From Sporichthyaceae bacterium (lineage in GTDB: Bacteria; Actinomycetota; Actinomycetes; Sporichthyales; Sporichthyaceae), in NCBI GenBank assembly GCA_036269075.1, contig DATASX010000112.1:1-45839 (forward strand): a stretch of 45,839 nt of DNA. Reading direction: 5' to 3'. Numbering within the stretch: the first letter of the stretch is position 1; each line of letters opens with the position of its first letter. Positions 29,579-38,679 of the stretch are shown here, piece by piece. The position numbers were made by a program, and so were the translations under genes. Below the pieces are notes generated by a model. It had not been told where the DNA came from. It did no database searches and worked only from the letters and a program-made list of their open reading frames with translations.

Positions 29579-31819
29579 ATGGCATCTCGGCCTACTCGCA
29601 GTACGGCGCGATTGGCCGCGATTCTCGACCGCCTTCCCGACGCCCTGCTGCTGGTCGATCCGGCCGGGATCGTCGAGAACGCGAACGCGAAGGCCCTTGA
29701 GGCTTTCAGTGCTATCTCGGGTCAACCGCTGATCGGACTGTCGCTGGGTGAACTGCTTCCGTCGATGGCCGATGTCGCCGAGGCGGCGGACGGTGCCGAC
29801 GGCAAGGCGCGGCGGATGGTCGCCCGTTCCCTGGACGGCGTCGTGTTCGGCGTCGAGGTGACCTGCACGCCGGTCCCCTGGGGCGGCGGGGAGGAACGTC
29901 TGCTGATCTCCATGCACCACAGCAGCGGGATCGACGCCGAGGCCGAGCTGGTCCGCACCGGCCGCGCGACGCAGGCAGTGCTGCGCAGCACCGAGGAGGC
30001 CGTCTGCGGGGTCGACCGCGACGGCCGGGTGGTTCTGGCGAACCCGGCGGCGGGTCGGCTGTTCGGGGTGCGGGTCAGCGCGATCGCCGGGCAGGAGCTG
30101 CACTCGGCGGTGTGGCACACCAAGGCCGACGGCACCCCGTATCCGCCCAACGAGTCGCCGGTGGCGCGAACCCTGCGCACCGGGCGGCGGATCCAGCGCC
30201 GCCCGGAGATCGTCTGGCGGGCCGACGGCACCCCCGTCCCGGTCGAGGTCAGCACGGCGCCGATCAAGGACGGCAGTGAAGTCGTCGGGGCCGTGTTCGC
30301 GCTGACCGACGTCACCGAGAGCCACGAGCTCAACCGGCGCCGCAACCGCCTGATCGACCTGCTGACCACCGAGGTGGAGCCGCTGCTGGCGGCGTTCCCG
30401 TTCCACGCCGAGGCGGCACGGGTGCAGGCGGCACTGACCGCTGCGCTGGACTACGAGGACCTCATGGCCGGCGAAGGCTGGGGTGAGCGCCCGGCCACCG
30501 AGGTCAACGTGCTTCTGACGGCAGCCGCGGACGTGGTCCGGACGGCCGCAAAGGACGTCGGGGTGCTGATCGAGGTCGACGACTACGCCGGGAAGGTCCC
30601 GGCCGACAGCGGCCGGTTGGCCGCCGGCCTGGCCGAGTTGCTGCGGATCGCTGTCGCCGCGAGCGGCGAGGGCGAGGTTGTCCAGCTCGGCGCCCGCCTG
30701 GACGGCGACCGGGTGCGACTGACGGTCGCCGGTAGCGACGGCGGTCGGCCGCTGGCCGAGTCGATGCTCGAGTACCTGCGGGCCGAGGGCGGCCCGACCG
30801 GGCCGGACCTGGGCTACGTCCAGTTGGTGGCCGAGGGGCACGACGGTCGGCTGCTGATCGAGGCGGCGCCGGGGCGCCGGACGTTCGTGCTCGACCTGCC
30901 GGTCGAGGTCAAGGCGCCGCCTGTGGCACGTCCGCACCGGCGGCACGCCCGGACCGAGGCGCCGCCGGCTCCGTCCGCGGTCCCTCCGGTCCCCACGCCG
31001 CCTCCGGCCCCGCCGCCGCAAGCGCCGGAGATCTCCGGCAACGTGATCCCGATGCCCGCTCGGCGGCCGGCGGCAGAGGCCACCGAGGCCCGGCCGATGG
31101 TCGGTGAGGCGGCCACCGAGGTAGCAGTCGAGGACCGACCGCGGCCCACCCAGGTGCTGACCTGGCCGCGGGCCGGCGCCGGCTTGGCCGACGCGCTGGG
31201 CTCGAGAGGGCTGGGCTCGGTGGCCCTGGACCGGCGGGAGCCGCCGGCGGTCGTGCCCGCGGGCACCGCCGTCGTGCTGGTCGACCCGCAGGGCGGGACC
31301 CTGGGGCGCAAGATGCTTCAGTCGCTGGCCGGCGCGGTTTCCGCCGCCCGGTTGCCGCTCGTGCTGACCGTTGGGCTGGGCGAGTTCGGTGAGAACGAGA
31401 CCGCCAGCGAGCCGACGGCCCTGATCGGGGCCGTGCTGCCGCCCGCCGACCGGCCGTTGAACGTCCTGGTCGTCGAGCCGGACGCCGGGGTGGCCGCGGC
31501 GCTGGGCGACCGGTTGACCGAGCTGGGATACGTGGCGACCCACGCCCGGGCCGACACCCGCGCGGCGGCCCGGGCCGGCGAGGTCAAGCCGGACCTGGTG
31601 CTGCGGAACCTGGCGCTGCCGACTGACCGGATCGACTGGCTGCGCAGCCTCAACGGCGACTCGCCGGTCCCGGTCATCGCCTACACGACCTCGGATCTGA
31701 CGGTGGGTCACTCGACCCGGCTCAGCTCCGGGCAGAGCAAGCTCGGGCTGGCCGCCCGGGCGTCCGGCCCGGACGTCGAGGACCGACTGGCCGGACTGCT
31801 GGCGGTTCTCGGCGGCTGA
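29579..31819 (+). CDS. PAS-PAS protein with degenerate kinase and receiver domains
   Basis: The 746-residue protein has two PAS domains (about 10-110 and 120-245; ILDRLPDALLLVDPAGIV, STEEAVCGVDRDGRVV). Then follow a helical pair and an ATPase-like region (about 300-440). The histidine-kinase H box is not recognisable, and the N-box position reads LLRIAVAAS without Asn. After a long Pro/Ala linker, the C-terminal receiver-like domain (LNVLVVEPDAGVAAALGDRL, KPDLVLRNLALP) has N677 where the phosphorylated Asp belongs. It therefore looks like a pseudo-kinase/pseudo-receiver scaffold or sensor. GGAGG at 29563-29567 precedes ATG 29579 by 11 bases. No partner response regulator is adjacent. Confidence 0.8.
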   Translation: MASRPTRSTARLAAILDRLPDALLLVDPAGIVENANAKALEAFSAISGQPLIGLSLGELLPSMADVAEAADGADGKARRMVARSLDGVVFGVEVTCTPVPWGGGEERLLISMHHSSGIDAEAELVRTGRATQAVLRSTEEAVCGVDRDGRVVLANPAAGRLFGVRVSAIAGQELHSAVWHTKADGTPYPPNESPVARTLRTGRRIQRRPEIVWRADGTPVPVEVSTAPIKDGSEVVGAVFALTDVTESHELNRRRNRLIDLLTTEVEPLLAAFPFHAEAARVQAALTAALDYEDLMAGEGWGERPATEVNVLLTAAADVVRTAAKDVGVLIEVDDYAGKVPADSGRLAAGLAELLRIAVAASGEGEVVQLGARLDGDRVRLTVAGSDGGRPLAESMLEYLRAEGGPTGPDLGYVQLVAEGHDGRLLIEAAPGRRTFVLDLPVEVKAPPVARPHRRHARTEAPPAPSAVPPVPTPPPAPPPQAPEISGNVIPMPARRPAAEATEARPMVGEAATEVAVEDRPRPTQVLTWPRAGAGLADALGSRGLGSVALDRREPPAVVPAGTAVVLVDPQGGTLGRKMLQSLAGAVSAARLPLVLTVGLGEFGENETASEPTALIGAVLPPADRPLNVLVVEPDAGVAAALGDRLTELGYVATHARADTRAAARAGEVKPDLVLRNLALPTDRIDWLRSLNGDSPVPVIAYTTSDLTVGHSTRLSSGQSKLGLAARASGPDVEDRLAGLLAVLGG

Positions 31820-31848
31820 CCGCCCCGACGCCCGCCCGCCCAAGCACG

Positions 31849-31911
31849 CATCTTCTGTCGTGTCGCGCGCCCTAAAACTCTCGGGAAGGGCGCGGACACG
31901 CGCAGAAGATG
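31849..31911. terminator. Long imperfect hairpin between PAS protein and acyl-CoA synthetase genes
   Basis: CATCTTCTG near 31849 pairs with CAGAAGATG near 31903, and CGCGCCCT with AGGGCGCG, around AAAACTCTCGGGA. A mismatched segment lies in the middle of the stem. It lies between convergent genes and can serve both. Confidence 0.6.
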
Positions 31912-31943
31912 GGGAGGTGGTGGGCTGGCTGCCGCCGGCGGGG

Positions 31944-33599
31944 TCAGCCCAGGGTCGTGACGTCCAGTTCACCGGCGGCGTGCTGGGCCCGGAGCACCTT
32001 CTTGTCGAACTTGCCGACCGAGGTCTTCGGGATCTCGGCCACGAACGCCCAGTGTTCCGGCAGCTGCCAGCGGGCGACCTTCTCGGCGAGGAACTCACGC
32101 AGCTCCGCGAAGTCCACCTTCGTGTCCGGCCGCGGGACCACCGCGGCCAGCGGACGCTCGTCCCACTTCGGGTCCGGGACGCCGATCACCGCGGCCTCCA
32201 GCACGTCCGGATGGCCCATGAGCGTGTTCTCCAGGTCCACCGAGGAGATCCACTCCCCGCCGGACTTGATCACGTCCTTGGCCCGGTCGGACAGCGTCAG
32301 GAAGCCGTCCGGCGTCAGCGAGCCGACGTCGCCGGTCCGCAGCCAGCCGTCGTGGAACTTGGCCGCCCCGGTGTCCGGGTCGGGCATGTCCCGGTTCTGG
32401 TGGTAGGAACCGGCGATCCACGGGCCGCGCACCTCGAGCTCACCGAGGCTGCTGCCGTCGTTCGGCAGGACCGTGCCGTCGTCGCCGACCAGACGCCCCT
32501 CGACCGCACCCGGCATCCGGCCCTGACTCAGCCGCCGGACCCAGGCCAGTTCGGGCGACGCGTTGGGCGGCGGCCGGCCGATGGAGCCGATCGGCGAGGT
32601 CTCGGTCATGCCCCAGGCGTGCAGCAGGCGGACGCCGTGGCGCTCCTCCCAGCCCTTCATCAGTGCCGGCGGACACGCGGACCCGCCGACGGCCACCTCG
32701 CGCAGCGAGGACACGTCGGTCGGGTTCGCGTCGAGGTAGGCCAGCAGCCCGGTGAGCACGGTCGGCACGCCGCCGGCCAGGGTCGGGCGTTCGACGGAGA
32801 TGAACTTGGCCAGCGGCTCGGGCTGCAGGAACCGGTCCGGCATCAGCACGCTGCCGCCGCACAGCAGCGCCGCGTACGGCATGCCCCAGGCCATCGCGTG
32901 GAACATCGGCACGATGAGCAATGACCGGTCGCGGGCCGACATCCCGAACGTCTCGGCCATGCAGCACTGCATCGAGTGCAGCCAGATCGAACGGTGCGAG
33001 TAGACGACGCCCTTGGGGTTGCCGGTGGTGCCGCTCGTGTAGCACATCGCCGCGGCGTCGTGTTCGTCGTCGATGAGGTCGTCGGAGAAGTCGAACTCGT
33101 CGGAGGCGGCGGCCAGGACCTCCTCGTAGTCGTGGACAGCCTTGCCGCAGCCCTCCAGCGGCGAGCGGTCGGCGCCGCCGGTCACGAGGACGTGACGAAC
33201 CGTCAGCATGTGCGGAAGCATCGGCGCGAGCAGCCCGACCAGGCTGCCGTCGACGATGATCACCTCGTCACCGGCGTGGTTGGCGATGTAGGACAACTGC
33301 TCCGCGAACAGCCGGATGTTCAACGTGTGCAGCACCGCGCCCATCGCCGGCACGGCGGCGTAGGCCTCGAGGTGTTCGGCGTTGTTCCACGCGAACGTGC
33401 CGACGCGTTGGTCCCCGGTGATGCCCAGCCCGCGCAGGGCGTTCGCCAGACGCGCGGCGCGGCGTCCGAGCGTCTCGTAGGAGGCCCGGCGGGAGTCGGA
33501 ACCGGTCCAGGTGACCACCTCCGCCTCGGAGTGGACGGTGGTCGCGTAGCGGACGATCCGGCTGATCGTCAGCGGCGAGTCCTGCATGGTGCTGCGCAT
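31944..33599 (-). CDS. Fatty-acid/acyl-CoA synthetase (AMP-binding)
   Basis: The 551-residue protein is a full-length ANL-superfamily ligase. The P-loop is CYTSGTTGNPKGVVYSH; later landmarks are LLHAWGMTETSPIG, GWLRTGDVGSLTPDGF, KSGGEWISSVDLEN and the C-terminal catalytic Lys in PKTSVGKFDKKVL. It activates a fatty or aromatic acid to acyl-AMP and then acyl-CoA in the cytosol. The medium-to-long-chain FadD-like group is most likely. ATG 33599 follows AGGAG. It is flanked by hairpins and stands as a single gene; the substrate cannot be decided. Confidence 0.93.
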   Translation of the reverse strand: MRSTMQDSPLTISRIVRYATTVHSEAEVVTWTGSDSRRASYETLGRRAARLANALRGLGITGDQRVGTFAWNNAEHLEAYAAVPAMGAVLHTLNIRLFAEQLSYIANHAGDEVIIVDGSLVGLLAPMLPHMLTVRHVLVTGGADRSPLEGCGKAVHDYEEVLAAASDEFDFSDDLIDDEHDAAAMCYTSGTTGNPKGVVYSHRSIWLHSMQCCMAETFGMSARDRSLLIVPMFHAMAWGMPYAALLCGGSVLMPDRFLQPEPLAKFISVERPTLAGGVPTVLTGLLAYLDANPTDVSSLREVAVGGSACPPALMKGWEERHGVRLLHAWGMTETSPIGSIGRPPPNASPELAWVRRLSQGRMPGAVEGRLVGDDGTVLPNDGSSLGELEVRGPWIAGSYHQNRDMPDPDTGAAKFHDGWLRTGDVGSLTPDGFLTLSDRAKDVIKSGGEWISSVDLENTLMGHPDVLEAAVIGVPDPKWDERPLAAVVPRPDTKVDFAELREFLAEKVARWQLPEHWAFVAEIPKTSVGKFDKKVLRAQHAAGELDVTTLG

Positions 33600-33885
33600 C
33601 GGCGGCTCCTGGTCGGGGGTTGCCCAGGCATCCTTACAGCGCCGTGCGGGGTTTGTCTCCCGGGCCCCCGGGAGCACTCAGCCAGGATGCGGCGTTCGTG
33701 ATCTCCGCGAAGGCGCGGCAACAGTCGCGCAAATCGGGTCGGGGCGAGTCCTGTGCTTGGTCCCCTGTGAAGTCAAAGTGCGGGCAATTCGGCTTCGCGC
33801 GTCTTGACGAGCGTGCTCCACGAATCGACTCTGCCAATGTCGCCCGCGCCGGTTACCCAACGCCGCCCCGGGGAGGAGAACTTTC

Positions 33886-34776
33886 ATGGCCCGCCACCAA
33901 GATGACGCATGGCCCCAACCGGCCACCTCGCCCACCGGGCGTGGTTCGCGTCCTGATCCCGCCGATCTGCTGACCGGCCCTTCGTCGATTACCGCGCAGT
34001 TGAGCGGTGGTACCACCGCGCCCGCGTTCGGGTACCCGGAGTTCGCCCCGGCCGAGGCCGGCGACTACGAGTTCCGTGCCCAGTACTGGCACCTCGGGGA
34101 GACCGGCTTCGAGCAGATCGGTGATGCCGACGTGATCCGTCGCGGCCTGGGAAAGCCGGCCGTCACGGCGGACGGGCACTGGGACCCGCTGACCGACCCC
34201 TGGCCGACGACCGCCCAGCAGGACACCGAGGCCTTGGACATGGCCACCGACATGACGCCCGCCGAGCCGGCGCCCGCGCCCGCGGCCACCGACGCGACCC
34301 AGCCGGTCGAACTGTGGGGCGACGTGGCCGTCCGGGGCGGACACCTCGACCAGCGCACCCAGCCGGTCGACCTGTCCGAGCTGTTCCGTGCCGACCCGAT
34401 CCTGGACAGTGAGCACCCGTCCGGTCCGCTGCCGCAGGCCGGTGTCTGGCCACCGGCCGCGACCGTCCCGGACAGCCCGGCCGGTTGGCTCGACGCGGAC
34501 GTCAGCAGAGGCTACGACGCGACGTTGTCCGGTCCGCTGGGCCGCGAGCTGGGGTTCCGCGACGGGCAGTGGTACGCCTTGCTGGCGGCCTCGGCCCGTA
34601 AGGTCAGCGCCGCCGAGGCGCTGCGCCTGCACCCGGAGTTGGCCGGCCAGATCACCCACCTGATCTGCTGGTGGATCCGCCGCAACCCGATGTCCGACCG
34701 GGCGCTGGACCTGGCCTGCGAGCTGTCTACCGGCGTCGCCGAGCTGGCCCGCCGCGAGGCTCACCTCGGCTCCTGA
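33886..34776 (+). CDS. Uncharacterised acidic soluble protein
   Basis: The 296-residue protein has no signal peptide or membrane helix. Residues 1-190 are Pro/Ala/Thr/Asp-rich with many aromatic residues and look partly disordered, including a repeated TQPVELWGD / TQPVDLSELF element. The C-terminal 90 residues are compact and helical (YDATLSGPLGRELGFRDGQWYALLAASARK, EALRLHPELAGQITHLICWWIRRN). ATG 33886 follows GGGAGGAG. I recognise no family. The stop is followed directly by CTGAC pentamers and a long hairpin. Confidence 0.75.
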   Translation: MARHQDDAWPQPATSPTGRGSRPDPADLLTGPSSITAQLSGGTTAPAFGYPEFAPAEAGDYEFRAQYWHLGETGFEQIGDADVIRRGLGKPAVTADGHWDPLTDPWPTTAQQDTEALDMATDMTPAEPAPAPAATDATQPVELWGDVAVRGGHLDQRTQPVDLSELFRADPILDSEHPSGPLPQAGVWPPAATVPDSPAGWLDADVSRGYDATLSGPLGRELGFRDGQWYALLAASARKVSAAEALRLHPELAGQITHLICWWIRRNPMSDRALDLACELSTGVAELARREAHLGS

Positions 34777-34805
34777 CCTGACCTGACCTGACCACCTGAC
34801 CCCCC
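34774..34805. repeat. CTGAC pentamer repeat after a stop codon
   Basis: Four tandem CTGAC units, then ACCACCTGAC, directly follow and include the stop TGA of the uncharacterised gene. Because the unit contains TGA, several backup stops exist. The unit number may vary by slippage. Confidence 0.5.
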
Positions 34806-34815
34806 CGAACCACGC

Positions 34816-34876
34816 CACTTCTGCTGCCTGTCCCACCCATCGGAGCGCGCCGATAGGTGGGACAGGCAGCAGAAGT
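34816..34876. terminator. Very long hairpin between convergent genes
   Basis: CACTTCTGCTGCCTGTCCC near the start and GGGACAGGCAGCAGAAGTG at the end are perfect arms, extended by ACC/GGT and ATCGG/CCGAT with one mismatch. The total is about 28 pairs and a loop of 6 bases. It separates the uncharacterised gene from alaT. Confidence 0.7.
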
Positions 34877-34913
34877 GCGGTTTGTTGGCGGGCGGCCGGG
34901 CGGCCGGGCGGCC

Positions 34914-36125
34914 CTACTGGCGGTAGGTCTCCAGGAAGCGAGCGATGCGGGTGATCGCCTCGCGCAGATCCTCGACGTGCGGCAGCGTGACGATGCGGAC
35001 GTGGTCCGGGCGCGGCCAGTTGAAGCCGCGGCCCTGCACCAGCAGGATCCGTTCGCTGCGCAGCAGGTCCAGGCAGAGCCGTTCGTCGTCGACGATCGGG
35101 TGCACCTTCGGGTCCAGGCGCGGGAAGCAGTACAGCGCGCCCTTGGGCTTCGTGCAGGAGACGCCGGGGATCGCGTTCAACATCTCGTAGGCGGTGTCGC
35201 GCTGCTCGAGCAGGCGGCCGCCGGGCAGGACCAGGTCGTCGATGCCGTGCGCCGAGGACAGCGCGGTCTGGATCGCCCATTGTGAGGGCACGTTCGCGCA
35301 CAGCCGCATGTTCGCCAGGATGGTGATGCCTTCGAGGTAGCTGCGGGCGTGCTGGCGCGGGCCGGTGATCACGGCCCAGCCCGATCGGAACCCGGCCACG
35401 CGGTAGCACTTCGACAGGCCGCCGAAGGTGATCGTCAGGACGTCCGGCGCCACGATGGCCATCGGGACGTGGACCGCGTCGTCGTAGAGGATCCGGTCGT
35501 AGATCTCGTCGGAGAACAGCACCAGGTTGTGCCGGCGGGCCAGCGCGGCCAGCGCCTCGAGCATCTCCCGGGAGTACACCGCGCCGGTCGGGTTGTTCGG
35601 GTTGATCACGACCAGGGCCTTGGTGCGCGAGGTGATCTTGGCCTCGACGTCGGCCAGGTCGGGCATCCAGTCGGAGTCCTCGTCGCACAGGTAGTGCACC
35701 GCCTGCCCGCCGGCCAGGGTCGCCACCGCGGTCCACAGCGGGTAGTCCGGGGCCGGGATGAGGATCTCGTCCCCGGTGTTCAGCAACGCCTGCAAGGACA
35801 TCGCGATCAGCTCGGAGACGCCGTTACCCAGGTAGATGCTGTCGACGTCGACGTCGTCGACCCCGAGGGTCGTGTAGTACTGCGCGACCGCGGTGCGGGC
35901 CGAGAACAGGCCCTTGGAGTCGCTGTATCCGGCTGCATTCGGCAGGTTCCGGACGATCGCGGCGACGATGTCGTCGGGGGCGTCGAAGCCGAACGGGGCC
36001 GGGTTGCCGATGTTCAGCTTGAGGATGCGGTGGCCGGTCTGCTCGAGCCGGTTCGCCTCCTCGAGCACCGGACCGCGGACGTCGTACGCGACGTTGGACA
36101 GCTTGCTGGACTGGGTGATCTCCAC
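34914..36125 (-). CDS. alaT: Alanine/aspartate-type PLP-dependent aminotransferase
   Basis: The 403-residue protein is collinear with actinobacterial AlaT: RILKLNIGNPAPFGFDAP, GYSDSKGLFSAR, VYLGNGVSEL-like YLGNGVSELI, PAPDYPLWTA, KALVVINPNNPTGAVYS, and the PLP Lys in GGLSKCYRVAGFRSGW. The end is ILLVQGRGFNWP and IVTLPHVEDL. It transfers amino groups between alanine and 2-oxoglutarate and is probably essential for alanine supply. The start is GTG 36125 with a weak Shine-Dalgarno. It is a single gene next to a long hairpin at its 3' end. Confidence 0.95.
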   Translation of the reverse strand: MEITQSSKLSNVAYDVRGPVLEEANRLEQTGHRILKLNIGNPAPFGFDAPDDIVAAIVRNLPNAAGYSDSKGLFSARTAVAQYYTTLGVDDVDVDSIYLGNGVSELIAMSLQALLNTGDEILIPAPDYPLWTAVATLAGGQAVHYLCDEDSDWMPDLADVEAKITSRTKALVVINPNNPTGAVYSREMLEALAALARRHNLVLFSDEIYDRILYDDAVHVPMAIVAPDVLTITFGGLSKCYRVAGFRSGWAVITGPRQHARSYLEGITILANMRLCANVPSQWAIQTALSSAHGIDDLVLPGGRLLEQRDTAYEMLNAIPGVSCTKPKGALYCFPRLDPKVHPIVDDERLCLDLLRSERILLVQGRGFNWPRPDHVRIVTLPHVEDLREAITRIARFLETYRQ

Positions 36126-36418
36126 CGTCTCAGCGTAGAGGCGGCCCGCCCGGCGGCGCCGCGAATTCCCACCCCGTTTGGGTCTGCCGGAACGGGTTGC
36201 CGACGTGGAATCCTCATGATCGACAAACCGGATGCCGATGAAATCTCAGTACCGACCACCGCCCCTGCGGTGGGTGCCAGTTTCAGGTTTTGCCTTCCGT
36301 GACCTGATTCTCAGGTTATTCTTGGAAATATCCGGTCGGTTCAGCCGTTAGTGGGTTGACGCCGAAAGATGTGCAGCACCGGCGCAGAGGCTGCGTCGAC
36401 GGCACGGGAGAGAGCAGG
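36126..36418. other. Intergenic region with ACCTGA inverted repeat
   Basis: No gene is visible in these 293 bases between alaT and the flavodoxin-like gene. ACCTGA-TTC-TCAGGT (36302-36316) is a perfect inverted repeat in an AT-richer stretch, probably the promoter or operator area of the flavodoxin-like gene. No riboswitch consensus was recognised. Confidence 0.4.
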
Positions 36419-36859
36419 ATGACCGCTCGAGTGCTAGTCGCGTACGCGGCCAGTACCGGCTTCACCAGCCGGCAGGCAGGTGCTGTCGCGAGCCAGATCG
36501 CCGAGGTGAGCGGTCTGGAGGTCGACGTCCAGCCGATCACCTACGTGCCCACCGTCGAGCCGTACGTCGCGATCTTCCTGGGCTGGTCGGGGCATTCCCG
36601 GGCCGGGCGTCGGGAGACCCTCCGCTTCCTGACGCGCAACGCCGCCCTGCTGCCGGACCGCCGCGTCTGGGTGGTCCACCACCAGCCGGGCTCCGGAACC
36701 GGCTCCGGCCCGGTCCGGCTCAGCCGCCTCCAGTTGCGCCACGGCGTCGGGCCCGCGGGCTTCGACGGCACCAGCACCGAGCTGGACCAAACTCCGCTCG
36801 ACGACCGGCTGCCGGTGCTCGTCCCGGCCGGTTCGGTCTCCGCCGCCGAACCTGCCTGA
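36419..36859 (+). CDS. Flavodoxin-like domain protein
   Basis: The 146-residue protein begins with MTARVLVAYAASTGFTSRQAGAVA, resembling the flavodoxin FMN-phosphate loop (V-x-Y-x-S-x-x-G-x-T). It continues with AIFLGWSGHSRAGRRETLRFL and WVVHHQPGSG. The first 100 residues suggest a menaquinone-dependent protoporphyrinogen oxidase (HemG)-like or general flavodoxin fold; the last 40 are low complexity. ATG 36419 follows GGGAGAGAGCAGG. The substrate is unknown. The inverted repeat ACCTGA-TTC-TCAGGT lies about 100 bases upstream. Confidence 0.75.
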   Translation: MTARVLVAYAASTGFTSRQAGAVASQIAEVSGLEVDVQPITYVPTVEPYVAIFLGWSGHSRAGRRETLRFLTRNAALLPDRRVWVVHHQPGSGTGSGPVRLSRLQLRHGVGPAGFDGTSTELDQTPLDDRLPVLVPAGSVSAAEPA

Positions 36860-36901
36860 CCCGTTCGGCGTCGCCTCGGCGGCGCGTGGGTCAATTGGCA
36901 C

Positions 36902-38467
36902 GTGCTAGGCAGCCCGAGTGAGCGACTGCGAAGCGCACGGGTCCTGACCGAGTCCGCGTTCTGGCTGCCGCTGCTGGTGGCCGGGGCGACCGTCGCGGTC
37001 TTCCCGCCGCACACCGTGGACGGCCCGGCCCACCTGCTCGGCGGCGACGTGATCGCCCGGCACGGCGACGTCGCCGTCTTCGGCGAGTACTACCGCCTCG
37101 ACTGGTTCCCGACGCCGAACCTGTCCACCAGCCTGCTGCTGGCCGGCCTGATCCGACTGTTCGGGCCGGACGCCGCCGCGCGCACGGTCCTGATGGCTTG
37201 CGTGGTGGCTCTGCCGCTGGGCCTGCGGTACGCGATCACCGCGTTGCGCCCGGAATGCGGCTGGGCCGGGATCGCGGCGTTGCCGCTGGCCTTCAACTAC
37301 CTCTACGTCTACGGCTTTCACAACTTCTGCCTGGCCACCGCCTTGTGCCTGGGCGCGGCCGGTGTCGCGCTGCGGGCCGCCCCGGCCTGGACGCCCACCC
37401 GCACCGTGGCGCTCGGTGTGCTGCTGACGGCCACCTGGTTCACCCACCTGCTCGGCTTCGTGGCGGCGCTGGTCCTGCTCGGCGCCGTGGTGGTGGCGAT
37501 CCGACCGCGGCGCCTGCTGCCCCCGGCGCTCACCACCGCGCCGGGGCTGGGGCTGACCGGGGCCTACCTGGTCCACGGCTCCGGGAGCGGCGCGCCGCAC
37601 TGGGCCGGACCGTTCGGGGCGCTCGGCGGGCTGATCAGCCTGCACACCCAGTTGGTCACCTGGACGCGGGCGGACAACGTGGTGGCCGGCGCGCTGGCGG
37701 CGGTGCTGTTCGCGATTGCCGTCGCCACCCGGCGGGCCGCGCCCCCGGCTGAGGCTGTTGAGTCGATCGCTCTGGCGGCCTGCGCGGCCGTCGGACTGTT
37801 CCTGCTCGCCCCGGAGGACCTGGGGACCGCGTTCGGGTTCATCGGCGAACGGCTCAGTGTGTTCCCGATCCTGTTCGGGTTGCTCTGGTTGCTCGCCCGG
37901 CCGATCCCGACCCGGTGGGCGGCGGCGGCAGTCGGGGCCTGCCTGGTGGCAACCGCGGCTCTGGGCGCCGTCCGCCTGCCCGAGTTGCGACGGGAGGACC
38001 GCCTGGCCGCGGAATACGTCTCGGCGGCCAAATTCCTGCGGCCCGGCTCGACGCTGATCGCGCTGCGCTTCGCCGAGTTCACGCCGTCCGCCGGGCGCAA
38101 CCCGCACGCCGACCCGCTGCGGCATCTGTCCTCCGAACTGGCCGTGCGCTCCGCCTCGATCGACGTCGGCCACTACGAGGCGGTGTTCGACTACTTCCCG
38201 GCCCGCTTCCGGCCCGACCGTGACCTGCGCCGAGCCGTGGACCCCACGCTCACCGGGCTGGAGCAGGTCCCGCCCCGGGTCGACCTGGACGGCGCCCGCC
38301 GCCTGACCGGGGCGCCGATCGCCTTCGTGCTGCTGGTCGGCGTCGACCGCGCGACGGGGGCTGCGGCCCCCGCCTTGGCCGCCACCCGGGCCGCATTGGC
38401 CAACGGGTACCGGCTCGTCGGGCACACGGCACCCCGCGGCCTGGTCGAGGTCTGGGCCGCGGCCTGA
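36902..38467 (+). CDS. Large polytopic membrane protein with extracellular domain
   Basis: The 521-residue protein has about ten membrane segments up to residue 360 and then a soluble C-terminal domain of about 150 residues. An early loop has PHTVDGPAHLLGGDVIARHGD, with acidic and His residues facing outside, as in GT-C glycosyltransferases. Another loop carries YGFHNFCLATALCLGAAG. This layout suggests a GT-C-like sugar or lipid-linked transferase, but no certain family is recognised. The start is GTG 36902. A strong hairpin (38616-38663) follows the stop and is shared with the convergent hydrolase gene. Confidence 0.75.
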   Translation: MLGSPSERLRSARVLTESAFWLPLLVAGATVAVFPPHTVDGPAHLLGGDVIARHGDVAVFGEYYRLDWFPTPNLSTSLLLAGLIRLFGPDAAARTVLMACVVALPLGLRYAITALRPECGWAGIAALPLAFNYLYVYGFHNFCLATALCLGAAGVALRAAPAWTPTRTVALGVLLTATWFTHLLGFVAALVLLGAVVVAIRPRRLLPPALTTAPGLGLTGAYLVHGSGSGAPHWAGPFGALGGLISLHTQLVTWTRADNVVAGALAAVLFAIAVATRRAAPPAEAVESIALAACAAVGLFLLAPEDLGTAFGFIGERLSVFPILFGLLWLLARPIPTRWAAAAVGACLVATAALGAVRLPELRREDRLAAEYVSAAKFLRPGSTLIALRFAEFTPSAGRNPHADPLRHLSSELAVRSASIDVGHYEAVFDYFPARFRPDRDLRRAVDPTLTGLEQVPPRVDLDGARRLTGAPIAFVLLVGVDRATGAAAPALAATRAALANGYRLVGHTAPRGLVEVWAAA

Positions 38468-38615
38468 GGAGTCCGCGCGGCGGCGACAAACTCCACCAAA
38501 CCGGCGTCGGGCGCCGGCCGAATGCGGATCAGGTGATCGTCGCGTGAGGCCGCGACGGCTGCCGGCTGCACCGCGGACCGGGCCGACGCTGGGGACGCAC
38601 CCCGCGGCGCAGGTC

Positions 38616-38663
38616 GAGGACTTCGCTCTGGCCGGGTCGTCGCCCGGCCGGGCCGAAGTCCTC
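38616..38663. terminator. Bidirectional hairpin terminator
   Basis: GAGGACTTCG pairs with CGAAGTCCTC, and GGCCGGG with CCCGGCC, around TCGTCG, with a short internal mismatch. TTCCGTT follows. It lies between convergent genes (stops at 38467 and 38680). Confidence 0.75.
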
Positions 38664-38679
38664 TTCCGTTCCCGGGGCG

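Noticed and set aside
29432-32098. A minus-strand open frame of 888 codons
   Set aside because: It is antisense to the PAS protein and has an Arg/Gln/Gly-rich shadow composition with no domain.
34774-34805. Programmed recoding at the CTGAC repeat
   Set aside because: The repeat is beyond the stop codon and carries stops in more than one frame; nothing coding follows.
36160-36418. A riboswitch upstream of the flavodoxin-like gene
   Set aside because: No consensus of known switches (cobalamin, c-di-AMP, FMN) could be recognised; only a small inverted repeat is clear.
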